DNA of 22,495 nucleotides from Candidatus Symbiothrix sp. (GTDB lineage: Bacteria > Bacteroidota > Bacteroidia > Bacteroidales > Azobacteroidaceae), in assembly GCA_031284765.1 (NCBI GenBank), contig JAITXK010000155.1, forward strand, positions 1-22,495. Reading direction: 5' to 3'. Both the position numbers and the translations under genes were made by a program. Below, one piece after another: positions 1 through 8,205 of the stretch. The number at the start of each line of letters is the position of its first letter. Position 1 is the stretch's first letter. Under the pieces are notes generated by a model. It searched no databases. It had not been told where the DNA came from and worked only from the letters and a program-made list of their open reading frames with translations.

Positions 1-4
1 ATTG

Positions 5-37
5 AAGGTAGATGTTTTTTAAGAGCATCTACCTTTT
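5..37 (+). terminator. Hairpin terminator of an upstream gene
   Basis: A perfect 10-bp inverted repeat (5-14 with 26-35) encloses an 11-base loop. The right arm runs into a short T run (34-37). It probably ends the transcript entering from the left edge, so paaK may have its own promoter in 38-100, although no good -7/-33 pair is visible there. The T tract is short, so attenuation or simple RNA-end protection is also possible. Confidence 0.55.
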
Positions 38-100
38 GTAGCAGTTTTGCGGCACGAATTTACAACGCATTCATCCAATTAATTAAATAAATAAAACACC

Positions 101-1402
101 ATGATTTGGAACGAAACAATGGAGTGCATGGACCGCGCAAATATGCGGACACTCCAAAGCATTCGACTCAAAAAGACCGTTGAACGCATTTACCAAAATT
201 GCGAACCCTATCACAGGCGAATGCAGGAAAAAGGTCTTTCGCCCGACGATATTCAAACCATTGACGATATTGTCAAACTGCCTTTTACATCGAAAAAAGA
301 CTTGCGCGATTACTATCCTTTCGGGTTGTTAAGCAGCCCGATGTCGGAAATTGTCCGTTTGCATGCTTCCTCCGGAACGACCGGCAAGCCGATTGTCGTA
401 GGTTATACCCGCAATGATTTAGCCATTTGGGGCGAAGTCGGTGCACGGTGTTTTACCGCTTATGGACTTGGAAAGCAAGATGTGGTGCAAGTTTCCTACG
501 GCTATGGGTTATTTACTGGCGGTTTGGGTGCACACGGTGCCGTTGAAACCATCGGCGGAACGGTTATCCCTATGTCGAGCGGAAACACTGAAAAACAAAT
601 CATGTTGATGCACGATTTTGGTGCGGTGGGCTTGGCCTGCACGCCATCGTATGCCTTGTTTTTGGCCGATGCCCTGCACGATTCGAGCATTCCGCGCGAA
701 GAATTTAAATTGAAAGTCGGTGCATTCGGTGCAGAACCATGGACGGAAGAAATGCGCAAGGAAATCGAGTCCAAATTGGGCATCAAAGCCTACGATATTT
801 ACGGATTGACCGAAATCATCGGCCCGGGCGTAGGTCACGAATGTCAATGTCAAAACGGTACACATCTATGTGAAGACCATTTTTATCCCGAAATAGTCAA
901 TCCCGAAACGGGCGAACCGGTTGCTCCCGGCGAGTTCGGCGAGTTGGTTTTCTCGACCATTACAAAAAGCGGAATGCCACTGCTGCGCTTCCGTACGCGG
1001 GATTTAACCCGTTTGATTTACGATAAATGCGAATGTGGACGCACCTCCGTGCGCATGGACCGGATTTTAGGCCGTTGCGACGATATGCTGATTATCCGTG
1101 GCGTCAATGTCTTCCCGTCACAAGTGGAATCGGTTATTTGCGAGATGCCGGAACTCGAACCGCACTATTTCATTGTGGTGGACCGCGTGAACAATTTGGA
1201 CACTTTTGAGGTTCAAGTAGAAGTGAAGGAAGAGTTTTATTCCGATGAAGTGAATAAATTATTGGATTTGCGGAAGCAAATTGTTCATCGGCTTCAAAGT
1301 GTCATCGGACTATCGCCTGACGTGAAATTAGTTGAACCGAGAAGCTTGGAACGGAGTCAGGGAAAAGCAAAACGAGTAAATGACAAACGCAAATTTAAAT
1401 GA
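101..1402 (+). CDS. paaK: Phenylacetate/arylacetate-CoA ligase (PaaK family)
   Basis: An adenylate-forming enzyme of 433 residues, the usual length. It activates phenylacetate or related aryl acids with ATP and joins them to CoA in the cytoplasm. Visible motifs: the ATP-binding loop SSGTTGKP (residues 90-97), the YGLTE adenylation motif (about 234-238), the ribose-binding Asp in RTRD (about 301), the GRCDDMLIIRG hinge region (324-334), and GKAKRV near the end (421-426) holding the probable catalytic lysine. Two Cys-rich stretches (H247-H260 and CECG at 310-313) may bind metal. The ATG at 101 gives the MIWNETMECM start typical of Bacteroidales homologues. The ACT gene follows after only 7 bases. 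In Bacteroidales this pair often lies beside indolepyruvate:ferredoxin oxidoreductase genes, which would sit left of the window; that would make it an aromatic amino-acid pathway rather than aerobic phenylacetate degradation, which is inference. The aryl substrate cannot be read from sequence. Confidence 0.93.
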   Translation: MIWNETMECMDRANMRTLQSIRLKKTVERIYQNCEPYHRRMQEKGLSPDDIQTIDDIVKLPFTSKKDLRDYYPFGLLSSPMSEIVRLHASSGTTGKPIVVGYTRNDLAIWGEVGARCFTAYGLGKQDVVQVSYGYGLFTGGLGAHGAVETIGGTVIPMSSGNTEKQIMLMHDFGAVGLACTPSYALFLADALHDSSIPREEFKLKVGAFGAEPWTEEMRKEIESKLGIKAYDIYGLTEIIGPGVGHECQCQNGTHLCEDHFYPEIVNPETGEPVAPGEFGELVFSTITKSGMPLLRFRTRDLTRLIYDKCECGRTSVRMDRILGRCDDMLIIRGVNVFPSQVESVICEMPELEPHYFIVVDRVNNLDTFEVQVEVKEEFYSDEVNKLLDLRKQIVHRLQSVIGLSPDVKLVEPRSLERSQGKAKRVNDKRKFK

Positions 1403-1409
1403 TACCATC

Positions 1410-1835
1410 ATGCTAATTAAACAATTATCTATTTTTCTTGAAAACAAGAAAGGCCGGTTTACCGAAATTGCCCGGATATTAGGCGAAGCCAATATCAACA
1501 TGACGGCCTTTACGGTAGCGGAAAACTCTGATTTCGGTATTTTGAGAATGATTGTTTCCGACCCGGAAAAAGCAAAGGAAATTCTCAAGGAGCATCGCTA
1601 CGCGGTAAATATCACCGATGTGGTGTGTGTGGCTTGTTCCAACAGGCCGGGTGCTTTGGCAACCATCATGACCATTATCACGGAAGCCGATATTTTCGTG
1701 GAGTATATGTATGCGTTTTCCACGGGGGTGAAAGCGCTGGTCGTCATCCGTCCAAACGATTTGGAGAAAGCGGTACAGGTTTTGTCACAAAACAAAGTGG
1801 AGTTGCTGGCGGCGGGTGAGTTGCTTGCTTTATAA
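1410..1835 (+). CDS. Tandem ACT-domain amino-acid sensor protein
   Basis: A protein of 141 residues made of two ACT modules and nothing else. The first begins at MLIKQLSIFLENKKGR and the second at about residue 70 (VVCVACSNRPGALATI). ACT domains bind amino acids and control enzymes allosterically, so with paaK only 7 bases upstream this is probably a ligand-responsive regulator of the ligase or of the whole aromatic 2-oxoacid pathway; no direct evidence shows which. I chose the ATG at 1410. An in-frame ATG at 1380 lies inside the end of paaK and would add ten residues before the conserved start. The stop overlaps the convergent cca stop by six bases. Family call is firm; ligand and target are unknown. 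Confidence 0.85.
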   Translation: MLIKQLSIFLENKKGRFTEIARILGEANINMTAFTVAENSDFGILRMIVSDPEKAKEILKEHRYAVNITDVVCVACSNRPGALATIMTIITEADIFVEYMYAFSTGVKALVVIRPNDLEKAVQVLSQNKVELLAAGELLAL

Positions 1836-3263
1836 ATCCCCGCTGCTTAGATTCTTTTCTGCGGCTGTTTGCAATAAAAATGCACGCGCCGCCTCATACT
1901 CATTTGGTATTTTGCCGTCCAGGATAGCCTCTTTGATGGCGGATTTCAATTCTCCAACCACTTTTCCCGCGGGAAGATGGAACATTTCCATGATTTCCAA
2001 GCCATCAATCGGCGGCTGAAAGTTGCGCACGCGGTCTTTCTCCTCAATCTCTTTGAGTTTAGACCTCACCAACTGAAAATTATACAGAAACTGCTTGACC
2101 TTTTCGGGATTTTTGGACGTAATATCCGCTTCACACAACAACATCAAATCATCAATAGTATCGCCTGCCTCGAACAGCAAACGGCGAATGGCGGAATCAG
2201 TGACTTCTTCGTCCGCCAACACGATGGGGCGCATGTGGAGGGAAACCAATTTTTCGATGTAAGGCAATTTCTCGTTTATCGGCAGTTTCATGCGTTGAAA
2301 AATACCTTTTAACATTTTCATGCCTTTGTATTCGTGTCCGTGAAATGTCCAGCCCAATTTAGTATCGAAACGTTTGACACGCGGTTTACCGATGTCGTGA
2401 AACACCGCCGCCCAGCGCAACCAAAGTTTGTCGGTAGTTCGTGCGAGATTGTCCAACACTTTCAATGTATGACTGAAATTATCTTTGTGACCGATGCCTT
2501 CTTTCGTTTCGATGCCCTTCAAGGCAACCAGTTCGGGCAAAATCAGTTTCAGCAAGCCGGTTTGTTCCAACAATTCAAACCCAATGGAAGGACGGGGCGA
2601 CAACATGATTTTATTCAATTCATCCACAATACGCTCTTTGGAGATGATTTCGATGCGTTGTTTGTTCCGCTCAATGGCTTCAAAAGTTTCCGCTTCGATA
2701 AAAAAGCCTAATTGACTCGCAAAACGGATAGCTCGCAACATGCGCAGCGGGTCGTCACTGAATGTAATATCGGGGTTTAAAGGCGTTTTAAGGCGGCAGT
2801 CGTCCAAATCGGATAAACCGTTGAAAGGGTCAATCAATTCGCCGAAACGGTCTTTATTGAGGCAGATAGCCATTGCGTTGATGGTAAAATCGCGGCGATT
2901 CAAATCATCCTGCAAGGTTCCGTTTTCCACAATCGGATTGCGCGAATTGCGGGTATAGGATTCTTTGCGGGCGCCTACAAACTCTATTTCCGTATCTTTA
3001 TATGTTACCTGAGCTGTTCCGTAGTTTTTGAAAAAGGCAAAATGCGCCTTATTACCCAATCGCTTCATTGTTTCCTGCGCCAATTCGATACCGCTTCCCA
3101 CGCACACCACATCAATGTCTTTCGAGGAACGGTGGAGAATCAAATCGCGCACGTAACCACCGATGACATACGCTTCCACGGACAAGGCATCGGCCGCTTC
3201 AGTCAATATGCCAAAGATGGGAGCGGATAATTTATTGAGGATGTATGCTTGTTCAATTTCCAT
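1830..3263 (-). CDS. cca: CCA-adding tRNA nucleotidyltransferase, HD-domain type
   Basis: A class II nucleotidyltransferase of 477 residues that adds or repairs the 3' CCA end of tRNA. The N-terminal catalytic part shows GGYVRD (35-40), the metal-binding DID pair (Asp49, Asp51) and the RRDFTINAMA motif (123-132). A helical tRNA-binding part follows to about residue 250. An HD phosphohydrolase domain (about 260-370) carries His265 and the HDIGKP motif with His289 and Asp290, suggesting 2',3'-cyclic phosphate or phosphatase activity. Poly(A) polymerases share the fold, but the HD domain and lineage favour a CCA enzyme. The ATG at 3263 lies inside the end of the sulfatase-fold gene (11-base overlap), so translation is probably coupled. 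Confidence 0.93.
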   Translation of the reverse strand: MEIEQAYILNKLSAPIFGILTEAADALSVEAYVIGGYVRDLILHRSSKDIDVVCVGSGIELAQETMKRLGNKAHFAFFKNYGTAQVTYKDTEIEFVGARKESYTRNSRNPIVENGTLQDDLNRRDFTINAMAICLNKDRFGELIDPFNGLSDLDDCRLKTPLNPDITFSDDPLRMLRAIRFASQLGFFIEAETFEAIERNKQRIEIISKERIVDELNKIMLSPRPSIGFELLEQTGLLKLILPELVALKGIETKEGIGHKDNFSHTLKVLDNLARTTDKLWLRWAAVFHDIGKPRVKRFDTKLGWTFHGHEYKGMKMLKGIFQRMKLPINEKLPYIEKLVSLHMRPIVLADEEVTDSAIRRLLFEAGDTIDDLMLLCEADITSKNPEKVKQFLYNFQLVRSKLKEIEEKDRVRNFQPPIDGLEIMEMFHLPAGKVVGELKSAIKEAILDGKIPNEYEAARAFLLQTAAEKNLSSGDL

Positions 3264-5325
3264 GGATAGATTCTGTTTGATAATGGGCTATCGACCGCCG
3301 AAGCAGGATGGAATCAACCTGTTGCAAAGGAAGAAGCTCGTAATTCCAATCTTCCGACGCTTTCACCCGATATTGTTCCACCCTTCTGACGGGCGACAAA
3401 ACGGTAAACACATCGCCTTCCCAATAGCCCAAATTTTGATAGGTGGCCGACAAGGCCCGCGAACGATAGTTTTCGGAAAAAATATCTTGGCCATAGAAAT
3501 AAGAATCGTAGGAGAAATGCAACAACCCAAACACAGTAGGCAGGATGTCGATTTGCGAAACCAAGGTATTCTCTTGTTGGGGCTGAATGTATCCGGGCGC
3601 GTAAATCATGGCAGGAATATGGTATTTATCCAAGGGAATTTCCGTTTTCCCTGCACTTGAGGCGCAGTGGTCGGCCGTGATGACAAAGAGGGTGTTTTCA
3701 AACCAAGGCTCTTGTTTGGCCATTTCTAAGAATTTGCCGATGGCGTAATCGGTGTATTTGACGCCGCCTTTGCGGGATTTGGCATTGGCGGGAATGTCTA
3801 TTTTTCCTTCGGGATAGGTAAACGGGCGATGGTTGCTGACCGTCATGATGTGTCCGAAGAAGGGTTTGCCCGTGGCGGCATCCTGATTGAAGACCTGTAT
3901 CGCTTTGTTGTACATGTCTTCGTCGCAAACGCCCCATATATTTTTAAAAGTGATTTCGTCTTTGGAGAATGTTTTGGCGTCGATAATTTCGTAGCTGTTG
4001 CCCGAAAAGAAGGCTTCCATATTGTCGAAATAACTGTCGCCTCCATAGAGGAATTGAACAATGTATCCCTTGTCTTTCAATAGTTTGCCGGTGGAAAACA
4101 GATTGCCGTTGTTGGGCCGTTTGACGATGCTTTCGCCCGGGCTGGGCGGCAGGCAAAGCGTTACGGCCTCCAATCCGCGGACGGTGCGGTTGCCGGTTGC
4201 AAACAGTTGGTTAAAAACCAAACTTTCGTTCGTCAATTGGTCCAATGTTGGTGTAAGCTTATCGCCATTGCCGTAGTGTTTCAGATAGGAGGCGCTCATG
4301 CTTTCTATCGTAATCAGTACTATATTTTTATGTTGTTCGGGTAACGAATCGCTAATGATTTGGAGATTGCGCTCCCCGCTGTGAACTGTTTCTTGCAGGA
4401 TTTGTTCCGCTTGTGCATCGGGCAAGGTAACATAAAATTCCTTGTATGCCAGTTCGTTGTTCCAAAAAGCCAAGTAAAAACGATGAATACCGTTGGCCTG
4501 CAATTCGTTTACATACACATTCCCCGTTTGTTGGAAACGCATATTGAAGCCAAGCAAAAAGCACGAAAAAATGAATAAAAGTACATAAACCACACTTCCT
4601 CCGGCTTTTATTCTGAAAGAAGGGATGGAAGCAAAGGAGATTTCCTGTTTGCGTACCAATAGCCAAGTCGCAAGGACTGAAATCAGCACCAACAAGCCGG
4701 CAAGTGGAATAATCGGATACGATTCAAAAATATTCCCGATAACTTCATTCGTATAAATCAAATAATCAACGGCAATAAAATTGTAGCGGACCCCAAATTC
4801 ACTCCAAAACACCACTTCGCTGAAAGCATTCAAAAAAATGAATAGCACATACAGGAAGAAAGTGGCATAAAACTGCACGGCACGCCATTTCACTCGCACG
4901 GACGGAATCCACAACCGGAGGCCGAAACTGATGAATTTGTACAACAAAAGTCCGCTCACGATTTGCGGCACAACACTTCCGTACTCGTCAAAAACGGTAT
5001 TGAAACATGTAACGTAGCCGAGCGCCAAGCCAAACAAGGCCCAAATGCCATATCCCCACGGCTTTTTGTATTTATGGTCGGAAAAGACAACGAACATCAA
5101 CCACAGGAAGCAGGCGGCAATAACGGCCAAAGCGGCATCATTAACCGCACCCAAAATAAAAATACGCACCCAATCGACCAACGAAAAAGAAACTTCCGTT
5201 TGTTCGTTGAATAATAAAATAATTCGCGTGAGTGCACCAATGACCAACGTCAGACCGATGATTCGGCTAAATGTGATGCGATAGAGCTTAAATGGTTGTT
5301 TGAAATTGCGACTGTTCATATTCAT
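3253..5325 (-). CDS. LtaS/MdoB-type phosphoglycerol transferase, membrane sulfatase fold
   Basis: A protein of 690 residues with an N-terminal block of about five hydrophobic segments (to about residue 265) followed by a large periplasmic alkaline-phosphatase-fold domain. Using the ATG at 5325, the metal and catalytic residues fit the LtaS family: Glu341 in ITIES, the nucleophile Thr381 in GNRTVRG, His499 in SNHRPF and Asp552-His553 in TADHC. The family transfers phosphoglycerol or phosphoethanolamine from lipids to envelope polymers or glycans. A Gram-negative cell has no lipoteichoic acid, so the acceptor is unknown; an MdoB-like glycan or lipid A/O-glycan is possible. An in-frame TTG at 5373 is less likely because it lies within the proposed -33 box; ATG 5319 is an alternative. 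The gene overlaps cca at its 3' end. Confidence 0.88.
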   Translation of the reverse strand: MNMNSRNFKQPFKLYRITFSRIIGLTLVIGALTRIILLFNEQTEVSFSLVDWVRIFILGAVNDAALAVIAACFLWLMFVVFSDHKYKKPWGYGIWALFGLALGYVTCFNTVFDEYGSVVPQIVSGLLLYKFISFGLRLWIPSVRVKWRAVQFYATFFLYVLFIFLNAFSEVVFWSEFGVRYNFIAVDYLIYTNEVIGNIFESYPIIPLAGLLVLISVLATWLLVRKQEISFASIPSFRIKAGGSVVYVLLFIFSCFLLGFNMRFQQTGNVYVNELQANGIHRFYLAFWNNELAYKEFYVTLPDAQAEQILQETVHSGERNLQIISDSLPEQHKNIVLITIESMSASYLKHYGNGDKLTPTLDQLTNESLVFNQLFATGNRTVRGLEAVTLCLPPSPGESIVKRPNNGNLFSTGKLLKDKGYIVQFLYGGDSYFDNMEAFFSGNSYEIIDAKTFSKDEITFKNIWGVCDEDMYNKAIQVFNQDAATGKPFFGHIMTVSNHRPFTYPEGKIDIPANAKSRKGGVKYTDYAIGKFLEMAKQEPWFENTLFVITADHCASSAGKTEIPLDKYHIPAMIYAPGYIQPQQENTLVSQIDILPTVFGLLHFSYDSYFYGQDIFSENYRSRALSATYQNLGYWEGDVFTVLSPVRRVEQYRVKASEDWNYELLPLQQVDSILLRRSIAHYQTESIHGN

Positions 5326-5343
5326 TTTAATTGAAAACGGCCG

Positions 5344-5374
5344 TAAAAGTATAGAAAATTTGGTTGCAGACAAA
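5344..5374 (-). promoter_or_regulatory. Candidate Bacteroidota promoter for the phosphoglycerol transferase-cca pair
   Basis: On the minus strand TTTG (5374-5371), a 19-base spacer and TACTTTTA (5351-5344) match the -33 TTTG / -7 TAnnTTTG pattern with one mismatch. The expected start of transcription leaves a leader of roughly 12-15 bases before ATG 5325. The site supports the shorter protein start. Confidence 0.42.
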
Positions 5375-5403
5375 GGATAGTAATACTTTTTGTTAAGAGC
5401 CGT

Positions 5404-6333
5404 TTAAGATATCCGAATAGACCTGCCGGCATGGATAGTACTGGTAGGTTTTAAGTTATTTAACCGGCACAATTCACTAAGTGGAACACCATGTTTGCGG
5501 GCAATCATCCCCAACGTTTCTCCTGTTTTTATACGATGATATTGCATCTTTTGACTTCCTCCGGCAGTATAGCTATTGCTTGATGCGGAATAACTTTTAG
5601 AGGATTTTGCTTTGACAAAACGATATTGGTCATCTTTGAGTGTCATTTCCTGGAAATCAATAATTTCGCCGGGATTAATGGATTGTCCCATGAAACGAAA
5701 TTCAAAATGCAAATGAGGCCCTGTGGAACGTCCGGTATTTCCTCCCAAAGCAATCGGTTGACCGGCTTGCACGTATTGGTCCTGATAAACTAAAAAACCC
5801 GAAAGGTGTCCGTAAACAGTTTCCAAGCCATTGAAGTGTCTTAAAACCAAATAATAACCGTAACCTCCCCGTTGATATTTTTTCACTCTCACTTTTCCGT
5901 TAAAGGCAGCAACGATGGTATCGCCGGTTTGGATTTTTAAATCGGTTCCGTAGTGGAATCGATTTCTGCGTAGGCCGTAATTTGAGTTTACCTGAGTGGA
6001 TTTGATAACCGGCATCACAAATTCGGAAATATCCAAATCAACCGAATCGGGCACTTGCATATCGGAATATGCTTTCAAGTATTCTGTATTCCATTGGTCT
6101 GCATAAATTTCGTTGGAAGGAAACATAGCTTCTTCTAATGCTAATTCCATATCCAGCATCAGCGAATCGATTATAGCGGTTTCATAACTGGGTTTTACCC
6201 GGTCGGCCACCAACACATCCACTTTACGATATGTGCGGCGTTTTTTTGCTTCTGCATTTTCTGTCGAAAGGAAAGAAAAAATTGTAATTCCTAAAAGTAT
6301 TAGAACAGATAGTTTACCGAATTTTGTCGTCAT
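5404..6333 (-). CDS. Secreted M23 peptidase with C-terminal LysM
   Basis: A protein of 309 residues. A signal peptide (1-29, cut probably after AEA) is followed by a low-complexity linker, an M23/LytM zinc endopeptidase domain (about 112-222) and one LysM peptidoglycan-binding repeat (about 264-308). The zinc and catalytic residues are present: His127 and Asp131 in HYGTD, His176 in YGHL, and His207/His209 in GPHLHFEF. It should therefore be active on peptide cross-links in the periplasm, although some family members only activate amidases. In most M23/LysM proteins the LysM comes first; here it follows the catalytic domain, an order common in Bacteroidota. It starts 15 bases after the ndk stop, so the two are probably cotranscribed. 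Confidence 0.9.
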   Translation of the reverse strand: MTTKFGKLSVLILLGITIFSFLSTENAEAKKRRTYRKVDVLVADRVKPSYETAIIDSLMLDMELALEEAMFPSNEIYADQWNTEYLKAYSDMQVPDSVDLDISEFVMPVIKSTQVNSNYGLRRNRFHYGTDLKIQTGDTIVAAFNGKVRVKKYQRGGYGYYLVLRHFNGLETVYGHLSGFLVYQDQYVQAGQPIALGGNTGRSTGPHLHFEFRFMGQSINPGEIIDFQEMTLKDDQYRFVKAKSSKSYSASSNSYTAGGSQKMQYHRIKTGETLGMIARKHGVPLSELCRLNNLKPTSTIHAGRSIRIS

Positions 6334-6348
6334 TTGCTTTTTTGTTTT

Positions 6349-6822
6349 TCAGGTGTATGCATCTCTTTCATCATCGGCATACAAGTTAGACAATAGTGTA
6401 GGAACGTATGAAAACAGTTCCTCTTTTTTAAAAAATCGCTTCAATTCCATAGCGGCCGTTTCCAACGAATCCGATGCATGAATGATATTTTCCTGCATAC
6501 TTATGCTGTAATCGCCTCTGATAGTACCCGGTTGTGCATTGCGGCCATTAGTTACACCGGTTAGATTGCGCACAACACGAACGGCATCCACTCCTTGCCA
6601 GCAACAAATTATGACCGGAGAGGTACGCATGGCGTCTTTTACCCGTTGAAAAAAAGGTTTCTCTTTTAGATGAGCATAGTGTTCGCTTAGAATTTCGTCT
6701 GTTAACCAAACCATTTTAGCGCCGGCAAGGATTAATCCTTTCTTTTCGAAACGACTAATAATTTCACCCATTAATCCGCGCTGAATGGTGCAAGGCTTAA
6801 GAATAACCAGAGTTTGTTCCAT
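6349..6822 (-). CDS. ndk: Nucleoside diphosphate kinase
   Basis: Encodes 157 residues. The enzyme moves the gamma phosphate from ATP to other nucleoside diphosphates through a phosphohistidine. The catalytic His115 sits in NIIHASDS, Lys9 in LVILKP binds the phosphate, and the TNGRNAQPGTIRGDYS substrate loop (91-106) is intact. The chosen ATG at 6822 gives MEQTLVILKP, the standard start; an in-frame GTG at 6834 would add four residues. The protein has the longer C-terminal tail seen in Bacteroidales Ndk. The M23 gene lies 15 bases downstream. Confidence 0.95.
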   Translation of the reverse strand: MEQTLVILKPCTIQRGLMGEIISRFEKKGLILAGAKMVWLTDEILSEHYAHLKEKPFFQRVKDAMRTSPVIICCWQGVDAVRVVRNLTGVTNGRNAQPGTIRGDYSISMQENIIHASDSLETAAMELKRFFKKEELFSYVPTLLSNLYADDERDAYT

Positions 6823-6853
6823 GCAAAAAACCACTTTTTTAAAGTTATGCTTA

Positions 6854-6885
6854 CAAAGGAAACGGTTTTTATCCTAATAACCAAA
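6854..6885 (-). promoter_or_regulatory. Candidate promoter for ndk and the M23 gene
   Basis: Minus-strand TTTG (6885-6882), a 20-base spacer and TTCCTTTG (6861-6854) resemble the Bacteroidota -33/-7 pair with one mismatch. The leader before ATG 6822 would be about 25 bases. The rest of the mutY-ndk gap (6886-6991) holds a 14-bp palindrome, listed separately. Confidence 0.38.
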
Positions 6886-6951
6886 TATTTAACATTTTAA
6901 AAAGTCTTTTTGGAAAAAATTTAGCGCTGACACGCGCATAAAATAATGATG

Positions 6952-6965
6952 TATTCCATGGAATA
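6952..6965. repeat. 14-bp perfect palindrome in the mutY-ndk gap
   Basis: TATTCCATGGAATA reads the same on both strands. It lies 26 bases past the mutY stop and about 65 bases upstream of the proposed ndk -33 box. It could be a protein-binding site or part of a weak mutY 3' hairpin, or chance; it has no loop or T tract typical of a terminator. Confidence 0.3.
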
Positions 6966-6991
6966 GGCTTTCAATGTGCTATTCGCATTTA

Positions 6992-8065
6992 TTAATCGGA
7001 ATCCGGCCCAAGTGATTGCAAAAGAATCTGCATCAAGCGATGCACCGGATATTGCTCCATGTCGGACATCGGAATTTTCGTAAAAGCATCCAAGGATTCC
7101 GGACATTCGTCCAACGCTACTTTATAGAATGTTGTGTGCAGGATGCGATGCGATAAAACATGTTTCCGATGTTCAATCACTAATTGAAAATCATAATCGC
7201 GGCCTTGCGGAAACCATTTTTGAAAAGAGGGCGTTTTTACTAATTGATGAAAACTCAGCGGTATTTCCGATTCAATCAAGGGAAATTCATACAGATTTTG
7301 CCAAATTCCTTTCTCCGTTCGCTGGCGGATATACAACGAATCCGAATCGCAAATATGAAAATAATACAAATAAAGGTCTTTCGTTCGGGTTTTATTTTGT
7401 TTCACGGGATACAGCGCAACTGTTTTTCGGGCATACGCCAAACATTCGGCCTGAAAAGGACAAACGGAACAATCGGGAGAAGCAGGAACACATTGCAATG
7501 CACCGAACTCCATTATCGCCTGATTGAATGTGCCGGCTTGGGATTGATCCATTAATTCGGCGCATAATTCCGTAAAATATTTTTTCCCTTTGCCGGTATC
7601 CACCGGTTCGTCAATAGCAAACAAGCGGGATAAAAAACGAAAAACATTTCCGTCCACAACCGGATACGGCATATTCCAGGCAAAAGATACGATGGCTGCC
7701 GCCGTATATTCGCCGATACCTTTTAAATGCAGAATTGCCTGATAATCTTTCGGAAAATTGCTATTGTATTCGTTTACAATCGTTTGGGCTGAAAAATGCA
7801 AATTTCTTGCACGGGAATAATAGCCCAATCCCTGCCAATACTTCAATACTTCCTGTTCATCGACTTCCGCCAAAGCGGCCACAGTCGGAAACCGTTGAAT
7901 AAACCGGTTGTAATATTCCAAGCCTTGAATGACTCGCGTTTGCTGCAAAATGATTTCTGAAATCCATATTTTATACGGATCGTTCGTATTCCGCCAAGGC
8001 AAAATACGTTGATTTTGCGAGTACCAATCCATTAATTTTTCACCAATCGAATTGAATTTATCCAT
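6992..8065 (-). CDS. mutY: A/G-specific adenine DNA glycosylase
   Basis: Encodes 357 residues, full length for MutY. It removes adenine mispaired with 8-oxoguanine, preventing G:C to T:A changes. Visible features: catalytic Glu37 in SEIILQQT, the helix-hairpin-helix LKGIGEYTAAAI (114-125), catalytic Asp138 in VVDGN, and the 4Fe-4S cluster cysteines Cys192, Cys199, Cys202 and Cys208 (C-x6-C-x2-C-x5-C). A C-terminal NUDIX-like domain (about 230-350) recognises 8-oxoguanine. The ATG at 8065 is followed by the usual MutY start. It is divergent from the HU gene with its own promoter in the shared 140-base gap. Confidence 0.96.
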   Translation of the reverse strand: MDKFNSIGEKLMDWYSQNQRILPWRNTNDPYKIWISEIILQQTRVIQGLEYYNRFIQRFPTVAALAEVDEQEVLKYWQGLGYYSRARNLHFSAQTIVNEYNSNFPKDYQAILHLKGIGEYTAAAIVSFAWNMPYPVVDGNVFRFLSRLFAIDEPVDTGKGKKYFTELCAELMDQSQAGTFNQAIMEFGALQCVPASPDCSVCPFQAECLAYARKTVALYPVKQNKTRTKDLYLYYFHICDSDSLYIRQRTEKGIWQNLYEFPLIESEIPLSFHQLVKTPSFQKWFPQGRDYDFQLVIEHRKHVLSHRILHTTFYKVALDECPESLDAFTKIPMSDMEQYPVHRLMQILLQSLGPDSD

Positions 8066-8074
8066 ATCTCAGCG

Positions 8075-8082
8075 CAAAAATA
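8075..8082 (-). promoter_or_regulatory. Candidate mutY -7 box
   Basis: Minus-strand TATTTTTG (8082-8075) is an exact TAnnTTTG match. It ends 9 bases before the mutY ATG, so the transcript would be nearly leaderless. No clear TTTG -33 box is seen about 20 bases upstream, so this is tentative. Confidence 0.4.
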
Positions 8083-8133
8083 CAAAAAATACAGGTCTAT
8101 TTCAGAAATTCATCAAAAAATCATAGTTAAAAC

Positions 8134-8165
8134 TTTTTTAATCAAGAATAAAAGCCGTATATTTG
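8134..8165 (+). promoter_or_regulatory. Promoter of the HU operon
   Basis: TATATTTG (8158-8165) is an exact -7 TAnnTTTG match with a T-rich -33 region (8134-8139) about 19 bases upstream. It would give an AT-rich leader of about 35 bases before the HU ATG, typical of highly expressed Bacteroidota genes. Confidence 0.55.
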
Positions 8166-8205
8166 CAGTCCAGAAAAATCAGTAACTAAATAATTTTTTT
8201 AAGTC

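Noticed and set aside
1977..3660. Plus-strand frames of 60-165 codons opposite cca and the phosphoglycerol transferase gene.
   Set aside because: The minus-strand frames carry complete conserved motifs; the plus-strand products have no family features.
5326..5373. A TTG start adding 16 residues to the phosphoglycerol transferase.
   Set aside because: It uses a rare start codon overlapping the proposed -33 box; ATG 5325 and 5319 precede the hydrophobic block and fit better.
5378..5398. A possible terminator after the M23 gene around AGTAATACT.
   Set aside because: The stem is only four base pairs and the T run lies on the opposite strand from the M23 transcript.
6823..6834. A GTG start for Ndk four codons upstream.
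   Set aside because: The MEQTLVILKP start from ATG 6822 matches the family start exactly.
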